Of a stretch of 64,000 bases of DNA, positions 23,208 to 33,700 are shown one piece after another. The DNA is from Trissonchulus latispiculum. Its lineage: Eukaryota; Nematoda; Enoplea; Enoplida; Ironidae. The stretch covers positions 30,423-94,422 of the forward strand of contig JASAND010017645.1 of the NCBI GenBank assembly GCA_030248195.1. The letters run 5' to 3'. The notes under the pieces were generated by a model, which worked only from the letters and a program-made list of their open reading frames with translations, had not been told where the DNA came from and did no database searches. Within the stretch, counting starts at the first letter, position 1. Each line of letters opens with the position of its first letter. The position numbers and the translations under genes were made by a program.

Positions 23208-23911
23208 TCAAGCATTAGGTGCCTGGAAGCGGCCACCTACCATCTTCGCATATTTTTCCGGCAAAGTCAGAGCAGTATATTCGTCATCTTTGATTCTGAT
23301 CGAAGGATCCGAGGCACCAGGATTATCACGAACTTCAATGTGGCCTTTCATTGTCGCATCTTTTTCCAAAAGGATCTGCTTCACCTTTCCTAAATAACCT
23401 TTCATTGCAGATTTGATCGGTTCATGATGCTTTTCAAGAATAATGGGTTTCAATCCATTATTCTTTCGATCAATATTCATAGCTTTCAGTTTACTACCAT
23501 TCTGCAATATCTTAAACACATCATCAGCCTTATTAAAAGCAAGTATAATAGGTTTAGGTTTAGTCTTGCTTTTCAGAAAATGGCACGCATTAACCCAGTC
23601 AGAACAGAATTCATCCAAAACATTATCTTTCAGAAATTTAGTAACATCTTCCAATAAAGATTCTTCCTTTTTTATTTCCAAGTTTCTGATTATCAAATTT
23701 TCTTTCCTGCTGTGTTCAGCTTCCTGTCTGACCCGTTTCTCCAAATGTGAAAAACGATCATCGACTTCATTCATACAGCGTTGCAAATTTTTGTAAACTT
23801 CCTCTTTAGCATTTTTGACCTCAGATTGAACGAGCTGAACAACTTCAAGGCTAACAGGTTTTGACTTGGAACCAGAAGGCAAAGGAGAACTAGCTTTTCT
23901 CTTTTTGTCGC
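23208..23911 (-). CDS. ORF1-like coiled-coil/RRM-type nucleic-acid-binding protein
   Basis: About 234 residues. The coding exon probably begins at 23911, just after a strong 3' splice site (pyrimidine tract ending TTTAG). No ATG opens the frame upstream. A basic KKRK stretch is followed by a coiled coil (VQSEVKNAKEEVYKNLQR onward), then SRKENLIIRNLEI, an RRM-like fold resembling L1/CR1-type ORF1 proteins, and a C-terminal basic/helical region. Such proteins package element RNA. Its presence upstream of a Penelope-type EN-RT, inside the same pseudo-LTR borders, is unusual. Confidence 0.7.
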
Positions 23912-24043
23912 CTAAACAAAAATAAAAAACTTTTTTAAAATCGAGTTATGTCTAGGAACAAACATTTTTAATTCTTTAAAAAAACTTTAAAAAAAAACGA
24001 ATTTAGGAATTTTTTAGCTTTATTAAAAAAATTACTATGTACC

Positions 24044-24175
24044 GTTAGCCGATAAATCGGCTAACAGCATTAATAGGTTTCCTTGCCCGAAGGCAAGGAC
24101 ATTAATAGTCCCCTTTCCAGCCAGAAACTGACTAGAGAGGGTATTAATAGTATCCTCGAAAGAAGACATTAATAT
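24044..24175 (-). promoter_or_regulatory. Leader hairpin array separated by CTATTAATG repeats
   Basis: Read on the minus strand, four ATTAATR boxes (24175-24167, 24150-24142, 24108-24100, 24076-24068) alternate with hairpins. Two are perfect: 24099-24080 (arms TCCTTGCC, tetraloop) and 24065-24044 (arms GTTAGCCGA, tetraloop). A third (24141-24111) has 7-bp arms including one wobble pair, and a weak fourth lies between the first two boxes. It lies in the 5' leader of the Penelope-like element. Confidence 0.6.
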
Positions 24176-24381
24176 ATTTCAATTCATAAAATTTATACAA
24201 CCAAAGATATTTCAAAAAATTTTTCCAAAAAGATTTTTCGGTACCGAAAAATAAAAATTCTTTTATAAAATACCTAGCTATCAAAACTTTAAATTTTACA
24301 AATTTTAATAAAAAACAAGATTTTGAACTATTACAGTATAAAAGATTTTAATACATAATCTGACTCTACTAAAAAGCTCTC

Positions 24382-25064
24382 TATTCAATCACATTCAAGA
24401 CGCAAAAAACTACGTATATATATATATATTTACGTTATTACACCGAATCTCGGTGAATGACTTGATTGAATGCAAGTTGACTTCTCAGGGAAATCTATTG
24501 GCAAATTAAAAATTTTTTAGTTAAGCAGAATATTAAGAATATTAAATTAAATTAAATATATACATAGAAATTAATTCCACGAAATATCTGCAAGCATCAA
24601 AATTGTTAGAAGAGCTTTTTTAGTTTATTATCTAATTTGACAAACAATCTTTGGTCATATATAATCAACTAGAGCTCCAGGAAAAGTTACAGCATTTTCA
24701 AAACACTAAATCAAAAATTTAATTGTTGCAAAAATGCCATCGACATTTAGCTAAGATATCCATTATTATTTAGCTTAAGATAACTATTATAATTTTAGTT
24801 TACTTTTATTCTGTTTGTATGTATTCAAGAGAAAAAGCCTGAATCTAGCTATGAGCTTACATAGGTTAGCTTTAATAACTGGTCTTCAGTTTTTAAATTT
24901 TGCCCATGGGTGACCTTAGCTTATAATTACTTATTTGGTTCTAGCTGTTTTGTGAGAATGCAAATTTTTGTACCTTTTTGGAGATCTTTGTCTCGTTGCA
25001 ATATTTAAATTTTCATCCATTAAACATATAAAGACTAAAGTCTTTTTCACACTTTTCAAAGAAA
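24382..25064 (-). repeat. 5' pseudo-LTR of the Penelope-like element
   Basis: Direct repeat of 18767-19451. As the upstream copy it should carry the promoter of the element. No canonical hammerhead ribozyme core (CTGATGA with GAAA) was found within it. Confidence 0.8.
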
Positions 25065-25553
25065 GTTGAATTAAACGAATTTCTCCCAGTTGAAAAAAAT
25101 TTTACCTTTTTGATTAGCTACATCTGGGTTTTTAAATTTTAAGTGACATTTCTTCAACATATTTATACTTTAAAAACCCTTGCTATATACATATTTTGTT
25201 CCAGCCATAATGTTGAAATAATTATGTTGCACTCGGCGCGAAAATTGATCACTAAACAAACAGCAAAAATCTTATTCTATGCTATTTAAACAATTGGGAC
25301 AATAGTTTTAAGCTAAAACTGACAAGTAATTATATAATAAAACAGTGCACTATAATTTTGAAATAGCAAAGGTATATGACAAGATTTCATTTAAATTTAT
25401 TATTAAACATCTCCTACCAACAATTACATAATTTGAAAAGGGAATCGGCGGGCTTGTGCTACCTTTTTCTGAATTATATAAGTATAAGTTTTCTTGCATA
25501 GTAATTCATAACAATGAATTAAGTTGTATATATATATTAGACATTATATATAT
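25065..25553. other. AT-rich spacer, nothing recognised
   Basis: It contains a (TA)n run at its right edge and no gene or clear repeat boundary. Confidence 0.4.
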
Positions 25554-26172
25554 ACAAGTAATAAAAATGCTCCTCCGGAGCATGAAAAAGTAATATGGGT
25601 AGTTGTGAGGTTGTAAAATCAAGAGAGGACTAGTCTTAAAAATGCTTAATATGGGGCTAGGTTCAAAAAAAGAGGACTAGGTTGTGGGCGAATTAATATG
25701 GGCACAGCTTCGCCGAGCAACCCATATTCGCGGACTGAAGAAGTTATATATTTTTATACGTACCAGTGTTCAACAATAAATTCAGGATCAGGACACTCTC
25801 CGACGATCTTCTACTTCTATTCAACCGTTAGCGTTACAATCATAGCTTTGGTACTTTCTAGTTGCTTGTCGTAGTCCAGCACAACCAAATTATATACTAT
25901 ATAGTTTACGTATATATAACTGCTGGAATTGTAATTATTGACTGACATTAATTGCTTTGTATATGGCAATCGCCATGACGAAGCGTGAAAGCCCGCGAAT
26001 ATGGGTTGCTCGGCGAAGCTGTGCCCATATTAATTCGCCCACAACCTAGTCCTCTTTTTTTGAACCTAGCCCCATATTAAGCATTTTTAAGACTAGTCCT
26101 CTCTTGATTTTACAACCTCACAACTACCCATATTACTTTTTCATGCTCCGGAGGAGCATTTTTATTACTTGT
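25554..26172. mobile_element. Foldback element with perfect 180-bp arms
   Basis: Arms 25554-25733 and 25993-26172 appear to be exact reverse complements. They start ACAAGTAATAAAAATGCTCC and include internal GAGGACTAG direct repeats. The 259-bp loop is related to the sequence at about 29430-29560 (ACGATCTTCTA...CAGCACAAC block). No protein is encoded and no TSD is evident. Confidence 0.8.
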
Positions 26173-26305
26173 CCTTCTGTCATTTTAAAGGTTCCCTTTC
26201 CAGCAGTGAGCTGACGCAGATTAGGAGCTTGAAAAATGCAATAGGCAGGGCAAATGGGCTTTCATTTTTTACCAAACATGACTACTTTTGAAGACTTTAA
26301 TTTTT

Positions 26306-28250
26306 GACCCACGCCGGCCACCCACCCACAGGCCGCTGGGGCCACTTTTTGTGGGTGGCATAATGACAAAAGTTGATCGCCTCGCCAAGGGCTTTCATTG
26401 GACACCAAACTTGACCACTTTTGAAGACTTTCATTTTTGACCCACACCGGACCCACTGTGGGTGGGCCACCCACCCACAGGCCGCTGGGGCCACTTTTTG
26501 TGGGTGGCATAATGACAAAAGTTGATCGCCTCGCCAAGGGCTTTCATTTGACACCAAATTTGACCACTTTTGAAGACTTTCATTTTTGACCCACACAGGA
26601 CCCACTGTGGGTGGGCCACCCACCCACAGGCCGCTGGGGCCACTTTTGTGGCTGGTATAATGACAAAACTTGATCGCCTCGCCAAGGGCTTTCATTTGAT
26701 ACCAAACTTGACCACTTTTGAAGACTTTCATTTTTGACCCACACCGGACCCACTGTGGGTGGGCCACCCACCCACAGGCCGCTGGGGCCACTTTTTGTGG
26801 GTGGCATAATGACAAAAGTTGATCGCCTCGCCAAGGGCTTTCATTGGACACCAAACTTGACCACTTTTGAAGACTTTCATTTTTGACCCACACCGGACCC
26901 ACTGTGGGTGGGCCACCCACCCACAGGCCGCTGGGGCCACTTTTTGTGGGTGGCATAATGACAAAGGTTGATCGCCTCGCTAAGGGCTTTCATTTGATAC
27001 CAAACTTGACCACTTTTGAAGACTTTCATTTTTGACCCACACCGGACCCACTGTGGGTGGGCCACCCACCCACAGGCCGCTGGGGCCACTTTTTGTGGGT
27101 GGCATAATGACAAAAGTTGATCGCCTCGCCAAGGGCTTTCATTTGATACCAAACTTGACCACTTTTGAAGACTTTCATTTTTGACCCACACCGGACCCAC
27201 TGTGGGTGGGCCACCCACCCACAGGCCGCTGGGGCCACTTTTTGTGGGTGGCATAATGACAAAAGTTGATCGCCTCGCCAAGGGCTTTCATTTGACACCA
27301 AACTTGACCACTTTTGAAGACTTTCATTTTTGACCCACACAGTGTTTTTGTTTTGCTCAGACACTTTTGCGCTCTTCTGCGCACTGCCTCAAAATTGTTT
27401 GCGCCATTTGTTGAAAAAGTATGCATAGCCGAAAAATGCTATAATTTATTTTAAATTACGATTTCTCACGTATTAGCAATTGTAGGACATTTCTAGAATT
27501 TTCAGAGCGGCCGACAGCATATGTCTCACACAAAATACACTAAAAAGTGACTGGCGTGAGCGGGAGCATGGACCAAAAAACCATTCAACGGGGGGAGTCT
27601 GGGAACCGTATCCTCTAGAAGCTGCAAAATTCTTAAAAATATCAAACAGCCCCGCTAGGGTAACTCTAACTGTTGATCAGTACTCTGTGTATATTTAGTT
27701 CCATTGACAGTCCCTGGGCAGCAGATGTGTACGTGTATTTGCTTAACAAATATTAATTTGCAATGAGTTGCATACCCTAGCCACGTTAGCTTATGCCAAG
27801 CTAATGTTCGCTTTCAACTTAAAGATGTGGTAGCAGGTAAATGCGTGTTCTGGGAGCGCCTGCAAGAAAAATTAAAAAATTTTTGTATAATTGCGAACAA
27901 CGAGCAAATTTTGCCAGCTTCTTCTGTGAATCATCTTAGTACTTCCTTTTTCTGTCTCTGGAAAAAAGTGCGCGCGCGTGCGCACAAGCCCAAAATTTTT
28001 TGCTCATTTCAGGAAAAAAGTGTGTCATTGCGCACTTTTTTGAGCAAATAAAAAACAGAGGACCCACACCGGACCCACTGTGGGTGGGTCACCCACCCAC
28101 AGGCCGCTGGGGCCACTTTTTGTGGGTGGCATAATGACAAAAGTTGATCGCCTCGCCAAGGGCTTTCATTTGATACCAAACTTGACCACTTTTGAAGACT
28201 TTCATTTTTGACCCACACCGGGCCCACTGTGGGTGGGCGCTGTGGGTCAG
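26306..28250 (-). repeat. 149-bp satellite array (interrupted)
   Basis: Monomer starts at 26306, 26439, 26588, 26736, 26885, 27034, 27183 and 27332 give a period of 149 (one 148, one shortened by 16). The array resumes at 28061-28250 after an inserted hAT-like element. Each unit contains the palindromic CCACCCACCCACAGG region. Long frames across it exist because the monomer lacks stops in several minus-strand frames; they are not genes. Confidence 0.92.
27340..28060. mobile_element. hAT-like element inserted in the satellite
   Basis: GACCCACA occurs on both sides (27332-27339 and 28061-28068), an exact 8-bp TSD made from satellite sequence. Ends are CAGTGTTTTTGTTTTGCTC and, inverted, CTCTGTTTTTTATTTGCTC. 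Removing it restores a continuous satellite monomer. There is no transposase frame. Confidence 0.85.
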
Positions 28251-28602
28251 GGGTCACATCCACCGACCTCAGCAGTATGCTCATCGTTTTCAGCGACCCC
28301 GATTTACTATATATGGGTACCACCCCAACGCCGAAAAACGCCATTTTTAGTGACTTTTAGGCCATTTCTAGTAAAAGTGGGACTTAGAAACTTTTCGTGA
28401 AAACAGGTAAAAAATGCAAAGTTTGGGCCCATCTCCTGAAAGCTACAGAGCGAAATTAAAAAATCCCCCTCGTTACATTCCGCGCATAGTCCGAAATATT
28501 CAAATAAAATAAACCAAACCGTTCTAGCTGCTAGCCTGTGAAAAAAGTCGATCACAACCGAAGTGCCAAAATAGCGAAAGTCCGACTTTGGGGCCTTGGC
28601 AC
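28251..28602. other. Unique-looking spacer
   Basis: Nothing recognised between the satellite end and the next MITE. Confidence 0.35.
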
Positions 28603-28870
28603 CAGGCCCGCACCCAGGATTTTGAAAAGGGGGTGGTCCAAGGTGAAACGCAACGGGGGGTCTGGGGGGCGGAGCCCCAAAACGGAAAAAATTTTTGCAT
28701 TTTTTGCCCAAAAACAGTACATTTGACGTTAATTTCTAAATTATCGCGCCGAAGGCTCGAAAATTTTTTAAAAATAGCTGTTTTTGCCATAAAAATAGCA
28801 AAAATTTTCCATTTCGTCATCCCAAAAGGGGGGTCTAGACCCCTTGAACCCCCCCCTGGGTGCGGCCTTG
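28603..28870. mobile_element. Short hAT-like MITE (GGCCGCACCCAGG ends)
   Basis: Exact 8-bp TSD CTTGGCAC (28595-28602, 28871-28878). Inverted ends are CAGGCCCGCACCCAGG and CAAGGCCGCACCCAGG. The 268-bp interior is non-coding, with a GGGGCGGAGCCCC palindrome. Confidence 0.85.
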
Positions 28871-29224
28871 CTTGGCACAGAGCCAAAATTGGCCAGGTGC
28901 CAAAATGACCAAAAAAAGGTTGCATGGGAGGACCCTGCCTACCAACATACAATAGTAGTATAGGACCAAAATGCCCATATCGTTCCAACACTGCGCTGAC
29001 ATAAGCACTTCCGAAAAGCGGTATTAACCGAGAAAAAAAAACGCACGGTAACTCCCGCCTAATGCAAAATTTCGAAGTTCGGAATTTTAACCAAAAGTAT
29101 GGTGGTACTTGTAGTACTGCTCGAGTACTTTACGATGGTAACATTTTTACCCCTCCCAGACCTCTAATTAGCTGGCACCAGGCCAACACGGTCTCCAGGG
29201 GGCCGCGCAGACGCCTTTACACCC

Positions 29225-29262
29225 ATATTATGTAGGGGCGCTATCGCGCCCCTACATAATAT
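29225..29262. repeat. Perfect hairpin, 17-bp arms
   Basis: Arms ATATTATGTAGGGGCGC (29225-29241) and its exact complement (29246-29262) enclose the loop TATC. It is followed by 29263-29602, non-coding sequence related to the loop of the foldback element at 25554-26172. Confidence 0.7.
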
Positions 29263-29602
29263 ATCCACGATACATTTGGTGTATAGTTCATAAATAACCT
29301 ACAGCTACGGTATGAGCTCGAGCTTTATTCGAACTTTTATTTTAGCAAACGTTTTCTTCGATAAGTGCTTCATACTAACCAGCGCATTTTAAGTATCCAT
29401 TTATACGGAAAACAACTTATATTCAAGAATAATTTAGGACTCTCCCACGATCTTCTATTTCCTCCTGACTTGGACCAATAGCTTTAGCATCATATCCTTA
29501 GACCTCTCCTAGTAGTAGAGCCTGCGGTAGTTCAACACAACAAAATGATGATAATTTACGTATATATTTCTAGCAGCGAGTCTAACAGTACATGCAAACA
29601 GT

Positions 29603-30145
29603 TGTAACGAGCGCATTTCATAACTTACGTAACTTAAACCGACGTAAGTAACAAGTTTCCCGCTAAAAGCTGAACTCTAGCTAACTTAAGTTAAACCTTA
29701 ATTTCAGCCTGAGTAACTGCTCAAGAAAGATAGATCATCCCGCTCGCGAAACTATAAAGCGTGCTGCAGCAGCGAGCTGCAGTCAGTTGAGGAAAGTGGC
29801 TGGTTGGGTTCACTCGCTCTACTTCTCTCTCTCTCCTCTCTTAGGTTGGAAGGTAGGCTGGCTGGTTGGTTGGATTTGAGCAGTTACTCAGAGAGTTCAC
29901 TTCTCCTTCTTCTTTTCATTCGAACAGGTCTAGGTTTGGTCAGGTGGTTTGGCAGGAAAGCCTGTAGTCATTTGTGACTTTTGGTTGGTTTTTGTACACA
30001 TTATACGGAGTGGGCCATAGCCCTTTTGCGTTTATTACCTTAGCCTTTTAGGTTTATTATAAGCTCTGATTGGCTGACAGAGCTTCGGTATTTTGGGTGA
30101 AAGCTCTGCAAGGACAGGTGTTTAGGATCTATACACCTTGTCACA
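29603..30145 (+). repeat. 5' LTR
   Basis: Starts TGTAACGAG and ends TGTCACA. It is aligned base for base with 42517-43058 except the patch at about 29957-30030. A polypyrimidine run (CTCTCTCTCTCC) lies at about 29825. Confidence 0.93.
29753..29788 (+). promoter_or_regulatory. LTR core promoter: TATA box and TCAGT initiator
   Basis: TATAAA at 29753-29758 and TCAGTT at 29783-29788 place the likely start at A29785, 32 bases from the first T of the TATA box. This is the normal TATA-Inr spacing and an arthropod-type initiator. It implies U3 29603-29784 and R/U5 from 29785. The same sites recur in the 3' LTR (TATAAA at 42667-42672). Confidence 0.65.
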
Positions 30146-30146
30146 T

Positions 30147-30163
30147 TGGTTCCCGTGCCGAAC
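30147..30163 (+). promoter_or_regulatory. Primer-binding site
   Basis: TGGTTCCCGTGCCGAAC begins one base after the 5' LTR. TGG complements the CCA tail. The next bases fit the acceptor end of a tRNA-Glu-like primer (TTCCC), but the primer identity is inferred and not exact. Confidence 0.6.
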
Positions 30164-30754
30164 TTAAGGCTGTGTGAATTGGTTTATGTATACAGGTTAT
30201 ATATCTGCGTGAAGTGGTCAAGGTTTATATATAGCTTTATATATATAGCAGTTTAATCCTTTTCTGTTGACAAGGCTGATTGTAAAGGCAAAGGCTAAGG
30301 ATAGCCAAAACATTTGGTTTTTTTGGTTTGGCTTAAACTTGAAGCTAAGTTTTTTTGGCTTTATTTTGAAGCAAGGCTTTTCAGTCATTGTGTTAGTGTA
30401 CACTTTTAGTTATCTTTTTTTGGTGTACACCTTTTGCTGTCGAACAGTTTTTGTGTTTTATTTTTACACGTTTTTTTTTGTTTCAGCCCTGCTTAGGATG
30501 AGTGGTTCACTATGATTTTCATTATTTCTGGTTTATTCCGATCTATATTGGAACTATTTATTTCATTCCGTTTATGTTTGGACTATTAGATTTGGTTGGC
30601 CTTTAATTTTTGGTATTTGGTCTGTGGTTGCTAATTTTTGGTTTATTTGGAAAGCCTCTTGCGGCTTAACTGTTAATTTGTCCTATTTTCGCCCTGGATC
30701 TGGCCACCTTTTGGATTTTCTTTCTCTGTGTCACTCGGAACTGGACCACTGAAG

Positions 30755-30760
30755 GTAAAA
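30755..30760 (+). promoter_or_regulatory. Candidate major 5' splice donor in the leader
   Basis: CTGAAG|GTAAAA lies 30 bases before the gag ATG. It could join to the acceptor at 41054-41055 (accessory gene) and to an env acceptor that I could not place. Confidence 0.45.
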
Positions 30761-30784
30761 ACAGCTACGTAACTTTATTTAATT

Positions 30785-33700
30785 ATGGCTTTTAATCCGG
30801 ATCGAGGTCCACCTGGAGACGTAACAGGCGCTGGCTTGGACAGCACGGAGCCTCACGGAAGCGGTGAAATGCTAAACCCCGTTTTAGGTAACATAAAACC
30901 CTTACTGGGTGGGAATAAGGAAACGTCCGCCCGATTCTTAATTAAGGATATACCTGTGTTCGAGGGTAAATTAGGGGAAGACTTTAGGGAGTGGTTGCTC
31001 ATGTTTGAACGTATAGGAGCAGCAAACGGCTGGCATTCTTCCGAAAAGGCACTTTACCTCCCCGCTTTTCTCAGGGGGTTTGCGGCAGAGAAATGGGATG
31101 ATTTACCTGCTGGGGTACAGGCGAGTTGGTCTAGCGTTAAACCCGCTCTTTTAGAGAAACTGTGCCCTGTGGAGGTTACTAGTGTGCATGTGGCTGACTT
31201 GCATAACCGTAAACAGAAGAGGACTGAATCTGTTTACGAGTATGCAAGGGAAATACAAAAAATTGCTTTAAAAGCTTACCCTGATTTTAAAATAACCGTT
31301 CGTGAAAGGTTAATGAAGGATGTGTTTATGAATGGTCTTTTGCCACAGTTAAGGCAGCTAGTCATGAATCAACGTCCCGGTTCTTTTGAGGAAGCGGTGA
31401 GCATCGGCCACGAGCAGGAAAGTATACTAAATACATTGAACTCTGAAAATACTGCTCAGGTGGTCAACGCAATTACGGAATCGGTGGACGTTGATTCTAG
31501 ACTTAAATTAATGGAGGCTACGATGGTAAAATTACAGCAAACTTTAGAAAAATTAGATACGGCTGCGGGAAGGAAAAGCACAGATTTTCGAACAGGTGAT
31601 AGCTTAAGTTTCCAAAGGCAATCATTGGACCGGTTCTCTCGGACGTCGGACGGTAGACCCAAGTGTTTCTTCTGTGGTCGTCCTGGGCATATCCAAGCGC
31701 GCTGTCGTCAGCGGCTAGGATTCCAAGGCCAGAGAACGAACCCTCACCAAGTCAGAAATATTGGTAACATTCCTTCGGGTATGAGAAGGAATGCTACCGG
31801 GAGAAATAGTCAGAATTTCGTTAACGCGATGGTCAATGACAATTTTAGAGGTGATTTTAGAGAAAGTAATGTAAGTAATAACTATCCTCCTATTTGCAGC
31901 ATGGCTACAGAATCACAAGCAAGTCCGGTGACAGATTCCACTATCGAAGAACTCAGAGAGCAGAATCAACGCCTGATCCAGAGGTTGCTCACCAACAGTG
32001 GTTACGCACCACCGACGGAGTCTGCAGTGCGGGTACTGAAGACCGTCACTTCACCTTCTTATGCGGAACACCTTCGTCAAAAAGAAAGGGCTAAGGAAAG
32101 GGAATATTTGGCAGACCAGTCACTGTATGACAGTGAATTAGATTCCGATCTGGGGTTAGGTCCCCTTTTTACGGAAGGAGGGCTATTCTTTGATTCCCCC
32201 AGCAGAACTAGTGGACGGAAGGTCGGAAGAAGTACCCACCCCCAAGGCAGGAAGGACGGTTTGTTTCTGTCTGAAAACAGGATTCGGCGTATCAGGGAAG
32301 CCGACCCTGAGAGTAGTTCCACCTCTCCCACCAGAACCAACCGTACCCTACCCAATGTCTCCGTGCGTAGGCGGGAATCCCCGGGTTATGGGGATCGTCT
32401 GAACTATGGCGCAGTCCTGATTAATCCGGTTCTGTCAGATAGGCTGGAAGAGATCAATGCTGGTTTACGGCGGCCCCTAATATCTCTATTTGAGGAAATG
32501 TTCGATGCAGATATAAGGATTATCCGGAGAGGTCTAACTGAAGGATTTCAGCTGGACCTGGTGGAGGTTCGGAGCTACAGCCGAGAGAAGGTACTGGATT
32601 GTATAACCAAGATCAACGAAGAGGATGACTTCTTCGCAAAACTGGTGTACGACGGCCTTAGGAAACGAGCGAAAGAGGGTAACATGTGGGAACGGATGAC
32701 GCCTCCGCCTGTAGGAAAGGATATGCTGATCAAGGCTAGGGTTGATGGACACTCTGTTACCGCTCTTGTCGATACTGGAGCGACTTCGTCAGTCCTATCA
32801 GCAGACCTAGTGCAGAAACATGGGTCTCTCCGGACTAAACTATGCAGGCTGGTTAAGAACGAAGCTGTTACAGCTTTGGGAAACCGAGTCCGATTCCTTG
32901 GCGTAGTTTATTGTTGCGTGACGGTAGGTCCTTACCATACCCCCATAGGATTCCAGGTTATTCAGAGTGGATGCCCAGTGGAATGCATACTGGGTACTGA
33001 TGTGCTTGAAGCGATGGGATCTGTAACCATCGATTTAGCTAACCGAAAAATCAGCATCAAAGGAACGGATGTGGATTTGGTGAATACAGAACTGGTAACA
33101 CCGTCCATAAGGATGATAAGTACGCCCCCGAGAATGAAACTTCCCCCCGGCATTTCTGTGCCACAAGAAGAGTCGGCTGAGGTGGAGTCTGAAACCCAAA
33201 CCCCAAATCTTCAGCAGAAACAGCAGATTCTGGAGATCACGTCTCCTTCTATTCAGCTGCTAGCCTGTTACGGTGAACAACTTGGTAGGTTGGGATACAC
33301 GTGCTTGACACCACACCTCCTACCCCTCGATCTCCCAGGTAGTGTGACTGTGATGAGGCACACGGTTACTGGGAAACAGTTGTGGGCCAGGCAAGTTTCT
33401 GAATTGGCCATAACCCTGTACCTGAGGCTCCAGAATAAGCTACATCGGCAGAACCAGTCTCTGTTGGCCATCACAGAACCTGCGTCTGAGGCTGTTCTAC
33501 CTTCAGATGTTCTGTGCATTGCTCTGAAAGCACAGAGTCCTGTGCCAACCAAGTTCCTTCTGTTGTACCCTAGTTTCTTCTTGACTCTACACGACTATAT
33601 CAGAATCTACGGTTATTTGGACGAAGGAAAGGCAAAGAACTTGTTCCGGCAGATGGTAGCAGCGGTAGAACGAGCCCATGATGCCAATATCATTGTTCGA

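Larger units (their letters stand above)
18767..25064 (-). mobile_element. Penelope-like retroelement (Naiad-type, permuted domain order)
   Basis: Two nearly identical direct repeats (24382-25064 and 18767-19451) bound three minus-strand proteins in the order ORF1-like, GIY-YIG endonuclease, reverse transcriptase. The RT belongs to the Penelope group (YDFGQLYTSIPH, GIPMGTDCAP, RYIDD). Endonuclease upstream of RT is the arrangement described for Naiad/Chlamys Penelope-like elements, rather than the canonical C-terminal position. Near-identity of the repeats and the open frames indicate a recent insertion. No target duplication was identified. Confidence 0.85.

Noticed and set aside
26262..27426. 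Long overlapping minus-strand frames with repeated GLWVGGPPTVGPVWVKN
   Set aside because: They are readings of the 149-bp satellite in successive frames. No start context, no family, and period not divisible by three.
26306..28250. Regularly spaced repeats as a CRISPR-like array
   Set aside because: Units are contiguous 149-bp monomers without spacers, in a eukaryotic context.
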